Source: a bacterium
GTDB taxonomy: Bacteria; JAJVIF01
Assembly (NCBI GenBank): GCA_022072165.1
Contig: JAJVIF010000001.1
Span: forward strand, 1,425,353-1,489,352
DNA: 64,000 nucleotides
Direction: 5' to 3'
The translations under genes and the position numbers were made by a program. The stretch's first letter is position 1. Every line of letters starts with the position of its first letter. Shown in pieces: positions 43,054 to 51,111 of this stretch. The notes under the pieces are model-generated. The model was not told where the DNA came from. It ran no database searches and was given only the letters and a program-made list of their open reading frames with translations.

Positions 43054-43143
43054 TGTCGTTTCCCTCTGTCTCTGACTGTGTCTCCGCTCTGCTCCTCACG
43101 TCAGGACACCTGCCGTGCTGCAGAGCGCAGCGTTGGAATGCGA

Positions 43144-45513
43144 TCAGGGCGCCAGGTCCGCTGGCAGGGTCGTGGCGGGTCCGATGGTGACATTGCCGAG
43201 CCCATCGACCACGAGGTCGAAGGGGCGATGCCAACTCCGCTCCCACTCCAGCTGATCACCCTGGCCAGCATAGAACTCGATGGGGGTGTTGAAGTTCTCC
43301 CGGTTCAGGCTGGGAGGTCCGTTGAAGGTGGATATCTGGAGGTCCGGGGTCCCGGAATAGATCGCCACCCGGATGCTGAGGCGGATCGGCCAGGCGGCGG
43401 AGTTCCGGCGGTTGGTGAAGTAGTTCACCCCGACGGGGTAGACCGAGTTGATCTTCAGGCTGGTCCCCGAAATGTTGTTGATGCCATCCATGACCTCCGG
43501 CCCGAAGCCGTTGTCATCGCGATGGATGTAGCGCACATCGACCACGCTGTCACTGGTGGTGCAGGGCTTGCTGGCCGTGCCAGGTCCATTCCCCTGAATC
43601 CAGTTGCAGTAGTAGAGGTGGTCGAAGACAGTGGACGCCGGGGCGGTGGGACTCCAGAGATGGAGGTCCATGTCGGTCAGATCGCCCGAGGTGTAGACCA
43701 CCGGCTCCCAGGCGAGACTGATCCGGAACGATGGAATGGTCGTGGGGTCGACGTTCCAGGTGATCGGGGCATAGTTGGCGTTGGAGGTCCCCGAAGGAAT
43801 GATTCCCACATACTGGTTATTCGCGGTCACGGTAAAGGTGTTGGGACCATTGGGCAGCAGGGGCATGGTGACCTGGAACCGGCCGTATTCATCGGTCTGG
43901 AGCGGCAGGACCCAGGGGGTGTTCATCGGCGCTCCGCCGGGGCCGACCTGGGTGATGGTGGTGACGGCCCGGGCGGCCGAAGCGGGGAGTCCCTGGGTGG
44001 TGAAGTCGAGGCCGAGGATGGTGCCGGAGAGAGTCGCAAGACCCTTCACCTGATCCACGATCGGCGGATTGAGCGTAATGGTGGGCGGACCGGCAGGTCG
44101 AATGAAGACCGGGACGATGCGGTACGCCACGAAGTCCGCGTTAATCCTGTTCAGCGGGTCCTGATTGTGGAGACGTCCGCCAATGAAGTTCCCGCGCAGC
44201 TTCCCATCGGCATCCGGCGGACCGGACTGGCACTGAGTGGCCAGGGAGGCATCGTGATACTCATCCTCCACCCGGACCAGGGCCAGGTAGGGCTCCGGGC
44301 GCTCCAGCGCGCTGAGGTCCGGGCCGGGCAGGGTCCCTGCTGCGAAGGAGTAGATGTAGGGGTCACCTGGCTGACCGGTGCCGCCTGATGGGGTCGCCTG
44401 AGTGATGACATTGAAGATCCGTTCGTTCCCCGGCGACGTGGCGAGGCCCGGCAGGTCGACCGTCACGGTCCGGACATCGCTGGGGCAATTCACCTGATCG
44501 AGGCCTGTGCCGGTGATGGCTCCCGCCTGCCAGTCGAGCACCTCCACATCCCAGCTCAGGATGGTGCCGGTGGTGGTGTCGCCGAAGATGGTCTGCGGCA
44601 GGTTGGTCCGGACGCTGTACGCTTCCTTGATGTTGTACTCGGGGAGGCGCACGACGCTGTTGATCCGGTCGACTTTTGTGGTCCCCTGCCCCCAGCTCGC
44701 TTCGATGATGGTCCGGAAGCGCCGAATGGAAAGTCCGGGCAGGTCGGGGTCGGTGATGTCGATGAGCCAGCGCTTAATGTCCGGGCCATCGCCGGGCCTA
44801 AACGCCCGGCTGGGAATCTCGGCTCCTTCAAACTCGGCGGAGAAGTCGTCTTCATTGAAGTACCAGCGATAGGGGTTCAATGAGCCGTCATAGCGGACAC
44901 CGTCGACCACGCCAACATCGTAGTGATGGGTGTAGCCATCGGCGTTGCGCACGATGTCCCAGACGCCGAGGGCATCGATGCCACTGGGGGTGCCATCCTG
45001 GACTTTCGGCGAGTCGGGGTACGCGAATTTCAACAGGGGTGTCGAGAGGAGGTCGAGCTCCGGGATGAGGATCACCCGGGTGTCGTAGACCACCAGGTCG
45101 GCGCGTCCTCCGGGCAGCGTGGAGACCTTGTAGGGATGACGCAGGGCGATGTCGACCCAGACATCGAAGTCCGGAGTCAGACCAAAGGCATCGACATAGA
45201 GGCAATCGGCGCAGGGGAACTGCCGGAAGAAGTCCGTGATGTCGGCATCGTAGGAGTCGCCCTGAGCTGCGAGGGACCGGGGTGCCAGGGGTTCCAGTAT
45301 GACCCCATCCGCACTGACCGTCAGAGCATACTCCCCGATGATGGCATCGCCGCTGATGGTGGAGATGGGACCAGTTGCAGATGAGGGGACTTGTGGAACG
45401 GCGGCGGGGGTGGCGGGGTCGGTCCCCTTGCGGCCGTTTTGACAGCCAGGGGAGAGCAGGGCTAGTAGGGCAACACCTGTGAGTAAGCCAGAAGTGAGCG
45501 AGCGGCGAAGCAT
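43144..45513 (-). CDS. HPF/NADGY-family lipoprotein (paralogue 5)
   Basis: This 789-residue exported protein has a candidate lipid Cys24 after a hydrophobic stretch, though the lipobox (SPGC) is poor. The family signature is IALRHPYKVSTLPGGRADLVVYD, IVRNADGYTHHYD and VEVLDWQAG. The C-terminal part differs from the others: NTFTVTANNQY and SGDLTDMDLHLWSP suggest Ig-like and pre-peptidase-C-like beta domains, with no Asp-box. GGGAG lies 7 bases before the ATG. A TATACT box on the minus strand near 45620 may drive it. It lies 90 bases upstream of paralogue 4. Confidence 0.82.
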   Translation of the reverse strand: MLRRSLTSGLLTGVALLALLSPGCQNGRKGTDPATPAAVPQVPSSATGPISTISGDAIIGEYALTVSADGVILEPLAPRSLAAQGDSYDADITDFFRQFPCADCLYVDAFGLTPDFDVWVDIALRHPYKVSTLPGGRADLVVYDTRVILIPELDLLSTPLLKFAYPDSPKVQDGTPSGIDALGVWDIVRNADGYTHHYDVGVVDGVRYDGSLNPYRWYFNEDDFSAEFEGAEIPSRAFRPGDGPDIKRWLIDITDPDLPGLSIRRFRTIIEASWGQGTTKVDRINSVVRLPEYNIKEAYSVRTNLPQTIFGDTTTGTILSWDVEVLDWQAGAITGTGLDQVNCPSDVRTVTVDLPGLATSPGNERIFNVITQATPSGGTGQPGDPYIYSFAAGTLPGPDLSALERPEPYLALVRVEDEYHDASLATQCQSGPPDADGKLRGNFIGGRLHNQDPLNRINADFVAYRIVPVFIRPAGPPTITLNPPIVDQVKGLATLSGTILGLDFTTQGLPASAARAVTTITQVGPGGAPMNTPWVLPLQTDEYGRFQVTMPLLPNGPNTFTVTANNQYVGIIPSGTSNANYAPITWNVDPTTIPSFRISLAWEPVVYTSGDLTDMDLHLWSPTAPASTVFDHLYYCNWIQGNGPGTASKPCTTSDSVVDVRYIHRDDNGFGPEVMDGINNISGTSLKINSVYPVGVNYFTNRRNSAAWPIRLSIRVAIYSGTPDLQISTFNGPPSLNRENFNTPIEFYAGQGDQLEWERSWHRPFDLVVDGLGNVTIGPATTLPADLAP

Positions 45514-45656
45514 GGAGCGTCTCCCGGAGTCCAGCAGAACAGCACCGGACCCTGTCCGTGGGGTGTGCAGAGTTGGGAACGGGTGTCGTTATCCCGGAAC
45601 TGGGGATGCCGACTGCCAGTATATCACCGGGGTGGCCCGCTTCTGAGGGTTGGGCG

Positions 45657-45686
45657 TTGACGCCTCTTCATCGAACCGGGTAGCAT
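45657..45686 (+). promoter_or_regulatory. Promoter of the small lipoprotein gene
   Basis: TTGACG (45657-45662), an 18-base spacer, and TAGCAT (45681-45686) form the best-matched two-box promoter in the window. It is divergent from the promoter of paralogue 5. Confidence 0.6.
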
Positions 45687-45785
45687 TTAAGGGTGGTGAA
45701 AGGGGCAGCCCCTTTTGCCCCCCCGCGCCGGGTACGCCGTTGTGGCGTCGAGGCAACCGGGGGTCGTCTCCTCAAGGAGCATCCG

Positions 45786-45929
45786 ATGCGTCGACTCGTT
45801 GCCCTGGTCGGTCTCTTCATTCTGGTGGGGGGGCTCCTGGCGAGCTGCGGCCCCAAGGACGATGCTGGTGCCGGTGGCGGCACGCCTGAGCCGAAGTCCG
45901 ATCCCGCCGAAGGTGCTCTGGACGAGTAA
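45786..45929 (+). CDS. Small lipoprotein, 47 residues
   Basis: The protein is a 20-residue signal ending in LASC (Cys21), then a short charged tail of about 26 residues (GPKDDAGAGGG, PEPKSDPAEG). AAGGAG lies 8 bases before ATG 45786. It has its own two-box promoter and a strong terminator with a GCAA tetraloop, so it is a monocistronic, probably abundant product. No family is evident. Such small lipoproteins can be entericidin-like or envelope spacers, but nothing here proves either. An in-frame ATG at 45693 gives a long non-signal N-terminus and is rejected. Confidence 0.75.
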   Translation: MRRLVALVGLFILVGGLLASCGPKDDAGAGGGTPEPKSDPAEGALDE

Positions 45930-45974
45930 TCCCTCGTCACAGGCCCGCCTGAGACCGACAATCCGTGCTATCGC

Positions 45975-46007
45975 AGCCCCGGCGCAAGCCAGGGCTCTTT
46001 TCTTTTT
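45975..46007 (+). terminator. Rho-independent terminator of the small lipoprotein gene
   Basis: AGCCC/GGGCT (45975-45979 with 45992-45996) encloses GGC-GCAA-GCC and is followed by CTTTTCTTTTT. Confidence 0.9.
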
Positions 46008-46020
46008 GAAGGAGCAGAAG

Positions 46021-46758
46021 TCAGGAAACGTCGGAAGCTGGCCACCAGCAGGTCGTAAAACCAGCAGCAGGCTGCAGTCGGAGCACCACACTTACACGCA
46101 AACGCTTGAAATGCGCCAGGAGCGCGAGGAGTCCCACCGTGCCGGTGAGGACCTCCCCCCCCAGGCGTCGCGCGAGTTCCTGTTCCGCAGGTGTCTGGAG
46201 CGCTGGCAACGATGTAAGGCAAGCCACGGCGCTGGGAAGCTCAGGCAGCGGCGCATAGAGATGCTGGGTATCGATGAACCGGGTCGGGGTGTCATCCTCG
46301 ACCGGGTAGCCCATCAGGTAGTTGTCGCGGGTCCAGTTGATGTGATCACCAACCTGCACCCAGGGAGCATCCGCCAAAGCAGGCACCAGTCCCCTCCCCT
46401 CCTCCAGCAGGATCACCCGCTGATGCCCGGTCCCCGCCAGCACTTCCATGCAGGCCGCCCAGATCCGGTCATCAGGAAGCTCGGTCGCGTAAGGATCGGT
46501 CAGTCGCGGGACAAGGATCAGCCCACCGGGGACGACCGGTGACTGCCAGGCTTCCAGTCGCCAGGGGAGCGGTGTCCGGACGAGCGCGAGGGGCGGGGTC
46601 TCCAACAGGAGGGTGGCATCGGGCCAGACCTCAGCGGGAGGGGTCCAGTGCCAGGGCCAACAAACCGGCACCGGAAACCGATCCGGCGTGAGGGTGATGA
46701 GGGGCTCCAGGTTGGGCGTCAGGAGCCGAACCTGGTTCCAGAACGTCGAGGTCGGCAT
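46021..46758 (-). CDS. Divergent purine nucleoside phosphorylase-like protein
   Basis: This 245-residue protein resembles trimeric PNP/MTAP enzymes in one stretch: RVILLEEGRGLVPAL, then VGDHINWTRDNYLMGYP and PTRFIDTQHLY, matching the family's NAAGGL...SDHINLTGxNPLxGP...RFxDMSxAY. Other parts are weak: the N-terminal phosphate loop GSGLG is missing and the protein is short of the usual 270-plus residues. It may be a catalytically changed or inactive homologue. ATG 46758 has TACGCT on the minus strand 10 bases away. Confidence 0.55.
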   Translation of the reverse strand: MPTSTFWNQVRLLTPNLEPLITLTPDRFPVPVCWPWHWTPPAEVWPDATLLLETPPLALVRTPLPWRLEAWQSPVVPGGLILVPRLTDPYATELPDDRIWAACMEVLAGTGHQRVILLEEGRGLVPALADAPWVQVGDHINWTRDNYLMGYPVEDDTPTRFIDTQHLYAPLPELPSAVACLTSLPALQTPAEQELARRLGGEVLTGTVGLLALLAHFKRLRVSVVLRLQPAAGFTTCWWPASDVS

Positions 46759-46768
46759 GGCAGGGAGC

Positions 46769-46809
46769 AGCGTACCGCAGAGAGGGGTCAGGATTGCCTC
46801 TGCTACGCT
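46769..46809. promoter_or_regulatory. Divergent leaderless -10 boxes (PNP-like / MFS permease)
   Basis: TACGCT on the minus strand (46769-46774) is 10 bases from ATG 46758. TACGCT on the plus strand (46804-46809) is 9 bases from ATG 46819. The same hexamer appears on both strands. Confidence 0.55.
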
Positions 46810-46818
46810 TCAGCCGTG

Positions 46819-48264
46819 ATGAAACCGGAGGAAAACGTACCAGCCTTCGACCGACGCGCCCGGCTGATTTACGCGTCCGGGTATCTCGGAGTTTCGCTGC
46901 TGACATTCGCGGTCTCGCAGTGGATCCACTCGTATTACGTCCCGACCACCGGCGGTGCCGCGCTCCTGCAGCCGGCGGCGATGCTGGGAGTCGCCCTGGT
47001 GGTGGCGAAGATCATCGATGGGCTGGCAGACCCCATCGCGGGGTACTTCTCTGACACGGCCCGGACCCCGTTGGGCCGACGGCGTCCGTTTCTGCTGATC
47101 TTTGGCCCCCTGGCGGGACTCTCTTTTGCGCTCCTCTTCCCGCGGGTGAGTCCAGGGGAGACCATCAGCTTCGTGCAGTTTGTGACCACCCTTTGCGCGT
47201 ATTACTTTTTCTACACGATGGCGGTGACGCCCTATCTGGCGCTGCTGCCAGAATTGACGAAGGGGGATACCGAACGTCTGGGGCTCACGAGTCTCCAGAC
47301 CTTCTTCAACTTTGCGGGCATCGGCCTGGCGATGGTGCTGGGGGCTTCGATCCGGACCACGCCCTGGATGGCCCCACTCCTGGGGCTCATCGGGGGACTG
47401 GCGCTAATGTTGCCAGGACTGCTGCTCCGGGAACCGCCATTGCCACCCGCCAGCGGTCCACGTCCCTCGCTTGCCGGGATGTTCCTGGAGCTCTGGGATG
47501 CCCTGCAGAACCGGCTCTTCTTGCTGTTTGTGGTGTCGCAACTCTGTCTCTGGTTTGGCTTCAACATGATCCTGGCCTGGATGCCCTATCTGGTGGAGCG
47601 CCTGCTGCGCGGGCCCAGCGTGACGCAGGCGAATCTGGCGGTCCTGGGAACTGCTCTGGTGCTCCTGCCGCTGGCGTATCGCCTGGTGAAGCAGCTGGGG
47701 AAGGTCCGGGGCCTGATGCTCGCCATGACCGGCTTTGCCTGTGGCTTCCTTCTGCTGTCCCAGCTCCCCCGGCTGGAGGCACCGCCCCTGGATGCCGAGC
47801 GACTCATGACCAAGCATCACTTTCACGGGACGATCGAGGAGTTCCGGGCGCAGCTGGATCCTGCCGAGCTGTCGGGCGATCCTGCGACTCCCAATAAGCG
47901 CTGGCAGGTGGGCCTCGTGGTCCTGCTGGGCCTGGGATTACCGCTGGCGATGTTCTTTTTGAGTCCGAATGCGATTTTGTCGGAGGTGATCGATCTCGAT
48001 AAGCTCGCCCGGGGTGGCGGTCGGGAGGGGATGTTTTTTGCCGCTCAGGCAGTGGTGATCCAGACCGGTGGGGCAGCTTCTGGCTGGGTGCTCAACCAGG
48101 TCCTGACCCAAGGGGGGGATCGGGCGACGCTGTCGGGCATGATCGCGGTCGGGCCGGTCGCCGCCGCGGTGGTGCTCGCTGGCGTGGGGTTGTTATGGGT
48201 GTTTGGCGGGTTTTTGGGGCGAGAGCGGGACCGGATTTCGGCTCTGTCTGATATAGCACACTAA
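46819..48264 (+). CDS. MFS/GPH-family sugar transporter-like permease
   Basis: This 481-residue protein has about twelve predicted spans. DGLADPIAGYFSDTARTPLGRRRPF near residue 75 is the GPH/MelB hallmark (DPxxGxxxDxTxxxxGRxRP), so cation-coupled sugar or glycoside uptake is likely. An unusual soluble loop of about 50 residues with PLDAERLMTKHHFHGTIEEF lies in the second half. The substrate is not known. ATG 46819 is 9 bases after TACGCT; a GTG three bases earlier is in frame. Confidence 0.85.
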   Translation: MKPEENVPAFDRRARLIYASGYLGVSLLTFAVSQWIHSYYVPTTGGAALLQPAAMLGVALVVAKIIDGLADPIAGYFSDTARTPLGRRRPFLLIFGPLAGLSFALLFPRVSPGETISFVQFVTTLCAYYFFYTMAVTPYLALLPELTKGDTERLGLTSLQTFFNFAGIGLAMVLGASIRTTPWMAPLLGLIGGLALMLPGLLLREPPLPPASGPRPSLAGMFLELWDALQNRLFLLFVVSQLCLWFGFNMILAWMPYLVERLLRGPSVTQANLAVLGTALVLLPLAYRLVKQLGKVRGLMLAMTGFACGFLLLSQLPRLEAPPLDAERLMTKHHFHGTIEEFRAQLDPAELSGDPATPNKRWQVGLVVLLGLGLPLAMFFLSPNAILSEVIDLDKLARGGGREGMFFAAQAVVIQTGGAASGWVLNQVLTQGGDRATLSGMIAVGPVAAAVVLAGVGLLWVFGGFLGRERDRISALSDIAH

Positions 48265-48314
48265 AATCTGATTGTATCTTTGCCCGTGCCTTTCACACTC
48301 CTTCAGAGACTTGC

Positions 48315-48320
48315 TACAAT
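48315..48320 (+). promoter_or_regulatory. -10 box of the 59-residue protein gene
   Basis: TACAAT with a TTTCAC-like -35 about 18 bases upstream gives a leader of about 65 bases for the gene at 48391. Confidence 0.5.
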
Positions 48321-48336
48321 GTCCCTGCCCCTGTTA

Positions 48337-48363
48337 CCGACCCCACTTCAGTGGAGGGGTCGG
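48337..48363 (+). promoter_or_regulatory. Leader hairpin
   Basis: CCGACCCC (48337-48344) pairs with GGGGTCGG (48356-48363) around an AC-TTCA-GT inner hairpin. It sits between the promoter and the start codon, so attenuation is possible. The same stem occurs after tRNA-Cys at 11113. Confidence 0.45.
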
Positions 48364-48390
48364 ATCGTCCGAGAATTGTGGGTGACCGCC

Positions 48391-48570
48391 GTGGCTAAGA
48401 CCGCCGCTCCCTTGTCGACAGAACCGAAGCCTGTCGTGATCAACGACACGCCAACCTCGGGCAAGCCCGAGAACGATAACCTCGCTCGCATGAGCCCGGC
48501 CTCGCGCCGCGCTTACATCCGGCTGCGGGAGAAGCAGCAGGCGAAGGCCGCCGGGCGCTCGACTGAATAG
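48391..48570 (+). CDS. Small basic hypothetical protein, 59 residues
   Basis: The C-terminal half (NLARMSPASRRAYIRLREKQQAKA) is a positively charged helix, while the first 30 residues are Pro/Thr-rich and likely flexible. GGGTGA is 6 bases before GTG 48391. The longer frame from 48280 would place the start before the promoter. The charged helix could bind nucleic acid or ribosomes, but no family is recognised. A GNRA-capped hairpin follows. Confidence 0.55.
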   Translation: MAKTAAPLSTEPKPVVINDTPTSGKPENDNLARMSPASRRAYIRLREKQQAKAAGRSTE

Positions 48571-48602
48571 TCAGTCACGCAACTCCCTCCCCAAAACTAC
48601 TC

Positions 48603-48628
48603 AGGACCCGCCAGCGATGGCGGGTCCT
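48603..48628. terminator. Terminator hairpin
   Basis: AGGACCCGCCA-GCGA-TGGCGGGTCCT (48603-48628) is an 11-bp stem with a GNRA loop, followed by GTGGTTTG. It lies between convergent genes. Confidence 0.7.
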
Positions 48629-48657
48629 GTGGTTTGTTCGGACATGTCAGCATGCCA

Positions 48658-49206
48658 TTAGTCGCTGAGAGCGCGTCGGAAGCGACGCAGGTCTGGGGAG
48701 TCGAGGATTGTCTGCAGCGCGCCATCGAAAGCCTCCAGCCGCCGCAGCCGATCTTCCTCGAGTGGCTGGAGGCTAGCATCCAGCGAGCTTTCCGCGACCA
48801 GTACCCCGTTTGCCGGTGCTGCATCAGCAGCCTCCGCCTCAACTGCAGTACTGGCGGGAGCCGCCAGCACCGCTGCATCCGGGTCGAGCCCCACCAGGCG
48901 AGTCCGGAGTTCCTCCAGCATTGCCTCGCTGTAGATCACCTGCTCGACAGCCCGCTGCAGCAGTTCGATCTGGTCAAGCGCAGCGTTGAAGACCCGTCGG
49001 GGCAGGCAGTCCACGAAGCATTCCAGGGGATATCGGAGCCGGTACAGGGCCGTACGGAGCCCCGCAAGTTCGGCAGGATCGTGGCGCTTCCGGTACTTCG
49101 CACTGGCCCGCAGCACCCGCCGGAGGCGATCCTGCAGGATGAGTCGGGCCATGTCACTGAAAGCCGCTGTTGGGTCGAGACCCTTGATGCGGAGGCTCTT
49201 TTTCAT
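48658..49206 (-). CDS. Possible degenerate CHAD-domain protein
   Basis: This protein of about 182 residues is helical and basic. ELAGLRTALYRLRYPLECF resembles the CHAD repeat VHxLRVAxRRLRxxLxxF, and a downstream helix pair fits half of a CHAD four-helix unit. The histidine that helps bind polyphosphate in CHAD is Ala here. An Ala-rich linker and a charged C-terminal helix follow. The start is uncertain: ATG 49206 is chosen; GTG 49254 and ATG 49338 are in frame. It may bind an anionic polymer, but this is tentative. Confidence 0.4.
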   Translation of the reverse strand: MKKSLRIKGLDPTAAFSDMARLILQDRLRRVLRASAKYRKRHDPAELAGLRTALYRLRYPLECFVDCLPRRVFNAALDQIELLQRAVEQVIYSEAMLEELRTRLVGLDPDAAVLAAPASTAVEAEAADAAPANGVLVAESSLDASLQPLEEDRLRRLEAFDGALQTILDSPDLRRFRRALSD

Positions 49207-49360
49207 GTTGTCGCTACACCCCAAGGCCAGGTCTTTGGTGTCCAGAGACGGCACTTCACGACTTGCTGACGGCTTACCATAGCGTACCCGCCGGGAGTTT
49301 GCCTGAATGTGATGCGGGTCGCGGTGTAAACTTTTCATGGAGCCGAGTGAGGTGCCCGGC

Positions 49361-49366
49361 TATACT
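49361..49366 (+). promoter_or_regulatory. Leaderless -10 box
   Basis: TATACT ends 8 bases before GTG 49375. Confidence 0.6.
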
Positions 49367-49374
49367 GCGCGATT

Positions 49375-49770
49375 GTGGATCCCCGTCGTGAAGCCGATCT
49401 GCTGCGCCAGCTCCCCTTCGGGATGGACCGCCCAGTCTCCCTGGCGGATGGCCTGCCGATTCGGGTCGAGCGGATCATCGGTTTCACACTCCTCATTGCT
49501 GTCTATGTCCTGCTGACTTGCCTCCCCTTCGCGATCGTCTTCCTGGTGCTATCTCAGGCCGATCCGACTCTGGAAACCCTCTGGGCGATCCTGGGCAAGA
49601 GTTTCGCAGCGCTCTGGTTTGGTTCGGCGATCTGGCTTGTCCTCTGGTTCATCGTCTATGTCGTTCTCGACATCAAGCATCCTTCCACCCTCGGCCGTGT
49701 ACCTGGGCTCGATGTCCCCGGTGAAGACGCTGATGAAGAAGAGACCCCGACAGCCCGACCGACTGCCTGA
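49375..49770 (+). CDS. Hypothetical membrane protein, 131 residues
   Basis: Two hydrophobic helices (FTLLIAVYVLLTCLPFAIVFLVL and FAALWFGSAIWLVLWFIVYVVL) are flanked by charged ends. The GTG start at 49375 is leaderless by the TATACT box. The C-terminal tail is acidic (EDADEEE). No family is recognised. The stop lies 12 bases before the convergent waaA stop. Confidence 0.65.
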   Translation: MDPRREADLLRQLPFGMDRPVSLADGLPIRVERIIGFTLLIAVYVLLTCLPFAIVFLVLSQADPTLETLWAILGKSFAALWFGSAIWLVLWFIVYVVLDIKHPSTLGRVPGLDVPGEDADEEETPTARPTA

Positions 49771-49782
49771 GTACCTCGCACG

Positions 49783-51111
49783 CTAGCTGGTAGCCTCGCA
49801 ACGTGATTTCAGCCACTCGCCAAGGGCGGAGGTAGCTCCCCGATGAGCATCGACTGTTGTCAGCAGTTTCTCCCGCATTTGCTGTCGCTGCCAGGTATCT
49901 CCCAGGATCTCGCGCATGTGATGGGCCAGGGACTCCGCGGTCACCAGCTGGGCTACCTCATTCATAGTGAGCAGTTCAGCGATCGCCCGGAAGTTTTCCA
50001 CGCTGGGACCATGCAGCACCGGGCACCCCTGCGCTGCCGGTTCCAGCAGGTTGTGCCCTCCCCGGGGGATGAGGCTGCCGCCGACGAAGGCGCAATCCGC
50101 AATCCCATAGAGGGAGACCAGATCGCCGAGGGTATCGACCAGAATCGTGGGCGGGTCCTCCACCCTGGGACCATGAACCTGCAGATCACTCAGGAGCCGG
50201 TAGGTGATCTGCCGCTCCTGCAGCAGGGCGATGACTTCCGGCAGGCGTTCAAGGTGTCGGGGTGCCAGGAACGCGACCAGCTGTCGCTTGGCCAGCCGGA
50301 CCTGCTCCAGCGCTTGAAGCACCGGGACCTCTTCACCCGGATGGGTCGACCCGGCAACAAACACCGGGGCATCGGCCGCAATCCCCAGACGTCCACGCGC
50401 CAGGGCGCGCTCTTCAGGACCAAGGGGAGTTCCGGCGGCATCGAACTTCACGTTGCCGACTGGTAGCAATTGCTCATCCCGGACCCCAAAAGTCTTCAGA
50501 CGGCGTTCATCGAGGGCCGACTGCGGCTTGATGGCGGTGAATTGCTGCAGCATCCAGCGGATCAACGGTGCCGCTACTGCGGGAGGGCGGGCGGTCCGGT
50601 CGCTGATCCGGGCATTGGCGAGGAGGATCGGGATGTCGCGACGCACCGCTTCGTGAATCAGATTGGGCCAGAGTTCGGTTTCGTAGAGGACCAGGATCCG
50701 CGGTCGGAGTCCATCGAAAAAGCGACTCATCGGACCAGGGGCATCGAAGGGGAAGAAGGTGACCGGCGTCCCCTCGGGGAGCTTGCTGGTCGCAAGTTTG
50801 TACCCCCCGTTCGTGGTGGTGCTAAAGACCATCGGGACATCAGCGAATCCTTCGGTCTGCCACCAGCGGATGAGTGGCGCGGCGGCGAGGGCTTCTCCCA
50901 CGGAGACCCCGTGCACCCAGATCGTGCCGCGCGGGGCCGCTGAGGCGACATGCCGCACGTCCGCAGGCAACAATCCACGCAGCGCAGTAAAGCGCTGTGG
51001 ATAGGGCGCGGTGCCGGAGCGACGGGCTTTTACTGCCGGAAAGAGACCACCAGCCAGGGTCATCGCGGGACGGTAGACGTGGTACTGCCAGGGCGCTGCC
51101 GGAGCGGTCAT
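49783..51111 (-). CDS. waaA: 3-deoxy-D-manno-octulosonic acid (Kdo) transferase
   Basis: WaaA adds Kdo to lipid A at the inner membrane. This 442-residue GT30 enzyme has WVHGVSVGE near residue 65 (the N-terminal acceptor region), a YETELWPN segment, GNVKFD in the middle and FVAGSTHPGEE, then FVGGSLIPRGGHNLLEPAAQGCPV near residue 350, the CMP-Kdo-binding region. The usual N-terminal membrane anchor is weak. The start codon overlaps the udk stop by 4 bases. With kdsB and an MsbA-like exporter nearby, the organism makes Kdo-containing LPS. Confidence 0.92.
   Translation of the reverse strand: MTAPAAPWQYHVYRPAMTLAGGLFPAVKARRSGTAPYPQRFTALRGLLPADVRHVASAAPRGTIWVHGVSVGEALAAAPLIRWWQTEGFADVPMVFSTTTNGGYKLATSKLPEGTPVTFFPFDAPGPMSRFFDGLRPRILVLYETELWPNLIHEAVRRDIPILLANARISDRTARPPAVAAPLIRWMLQQFTAIKPQSALDERRLKTFGVRDEQLLPVGNVKFDAAGTPLGPEERALARGRLGIAADAPVFVAGSTHPGEEVPVLQALEQVRLAKRQLVAFLAPRHLERLPEVIALLQERQITYRLLSDLQVHGPRVEDPPTILVDTLGDLVSLYGIADCAFVGGSLIPRGGHNLLEPAAQGCPVLHGPSVENFRAIAELLTMNEVAQLVTAESLAHHMREILGDTWQRQQMREKLLTTVDAHRGATSALGEWLKSRCEATS

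Noticed and set aside
43078..44388. 436-codon open frame on the plus strand
   Set aside because: It lies antisense to lipoprotein paralogue 5 and has shadow-like composition.
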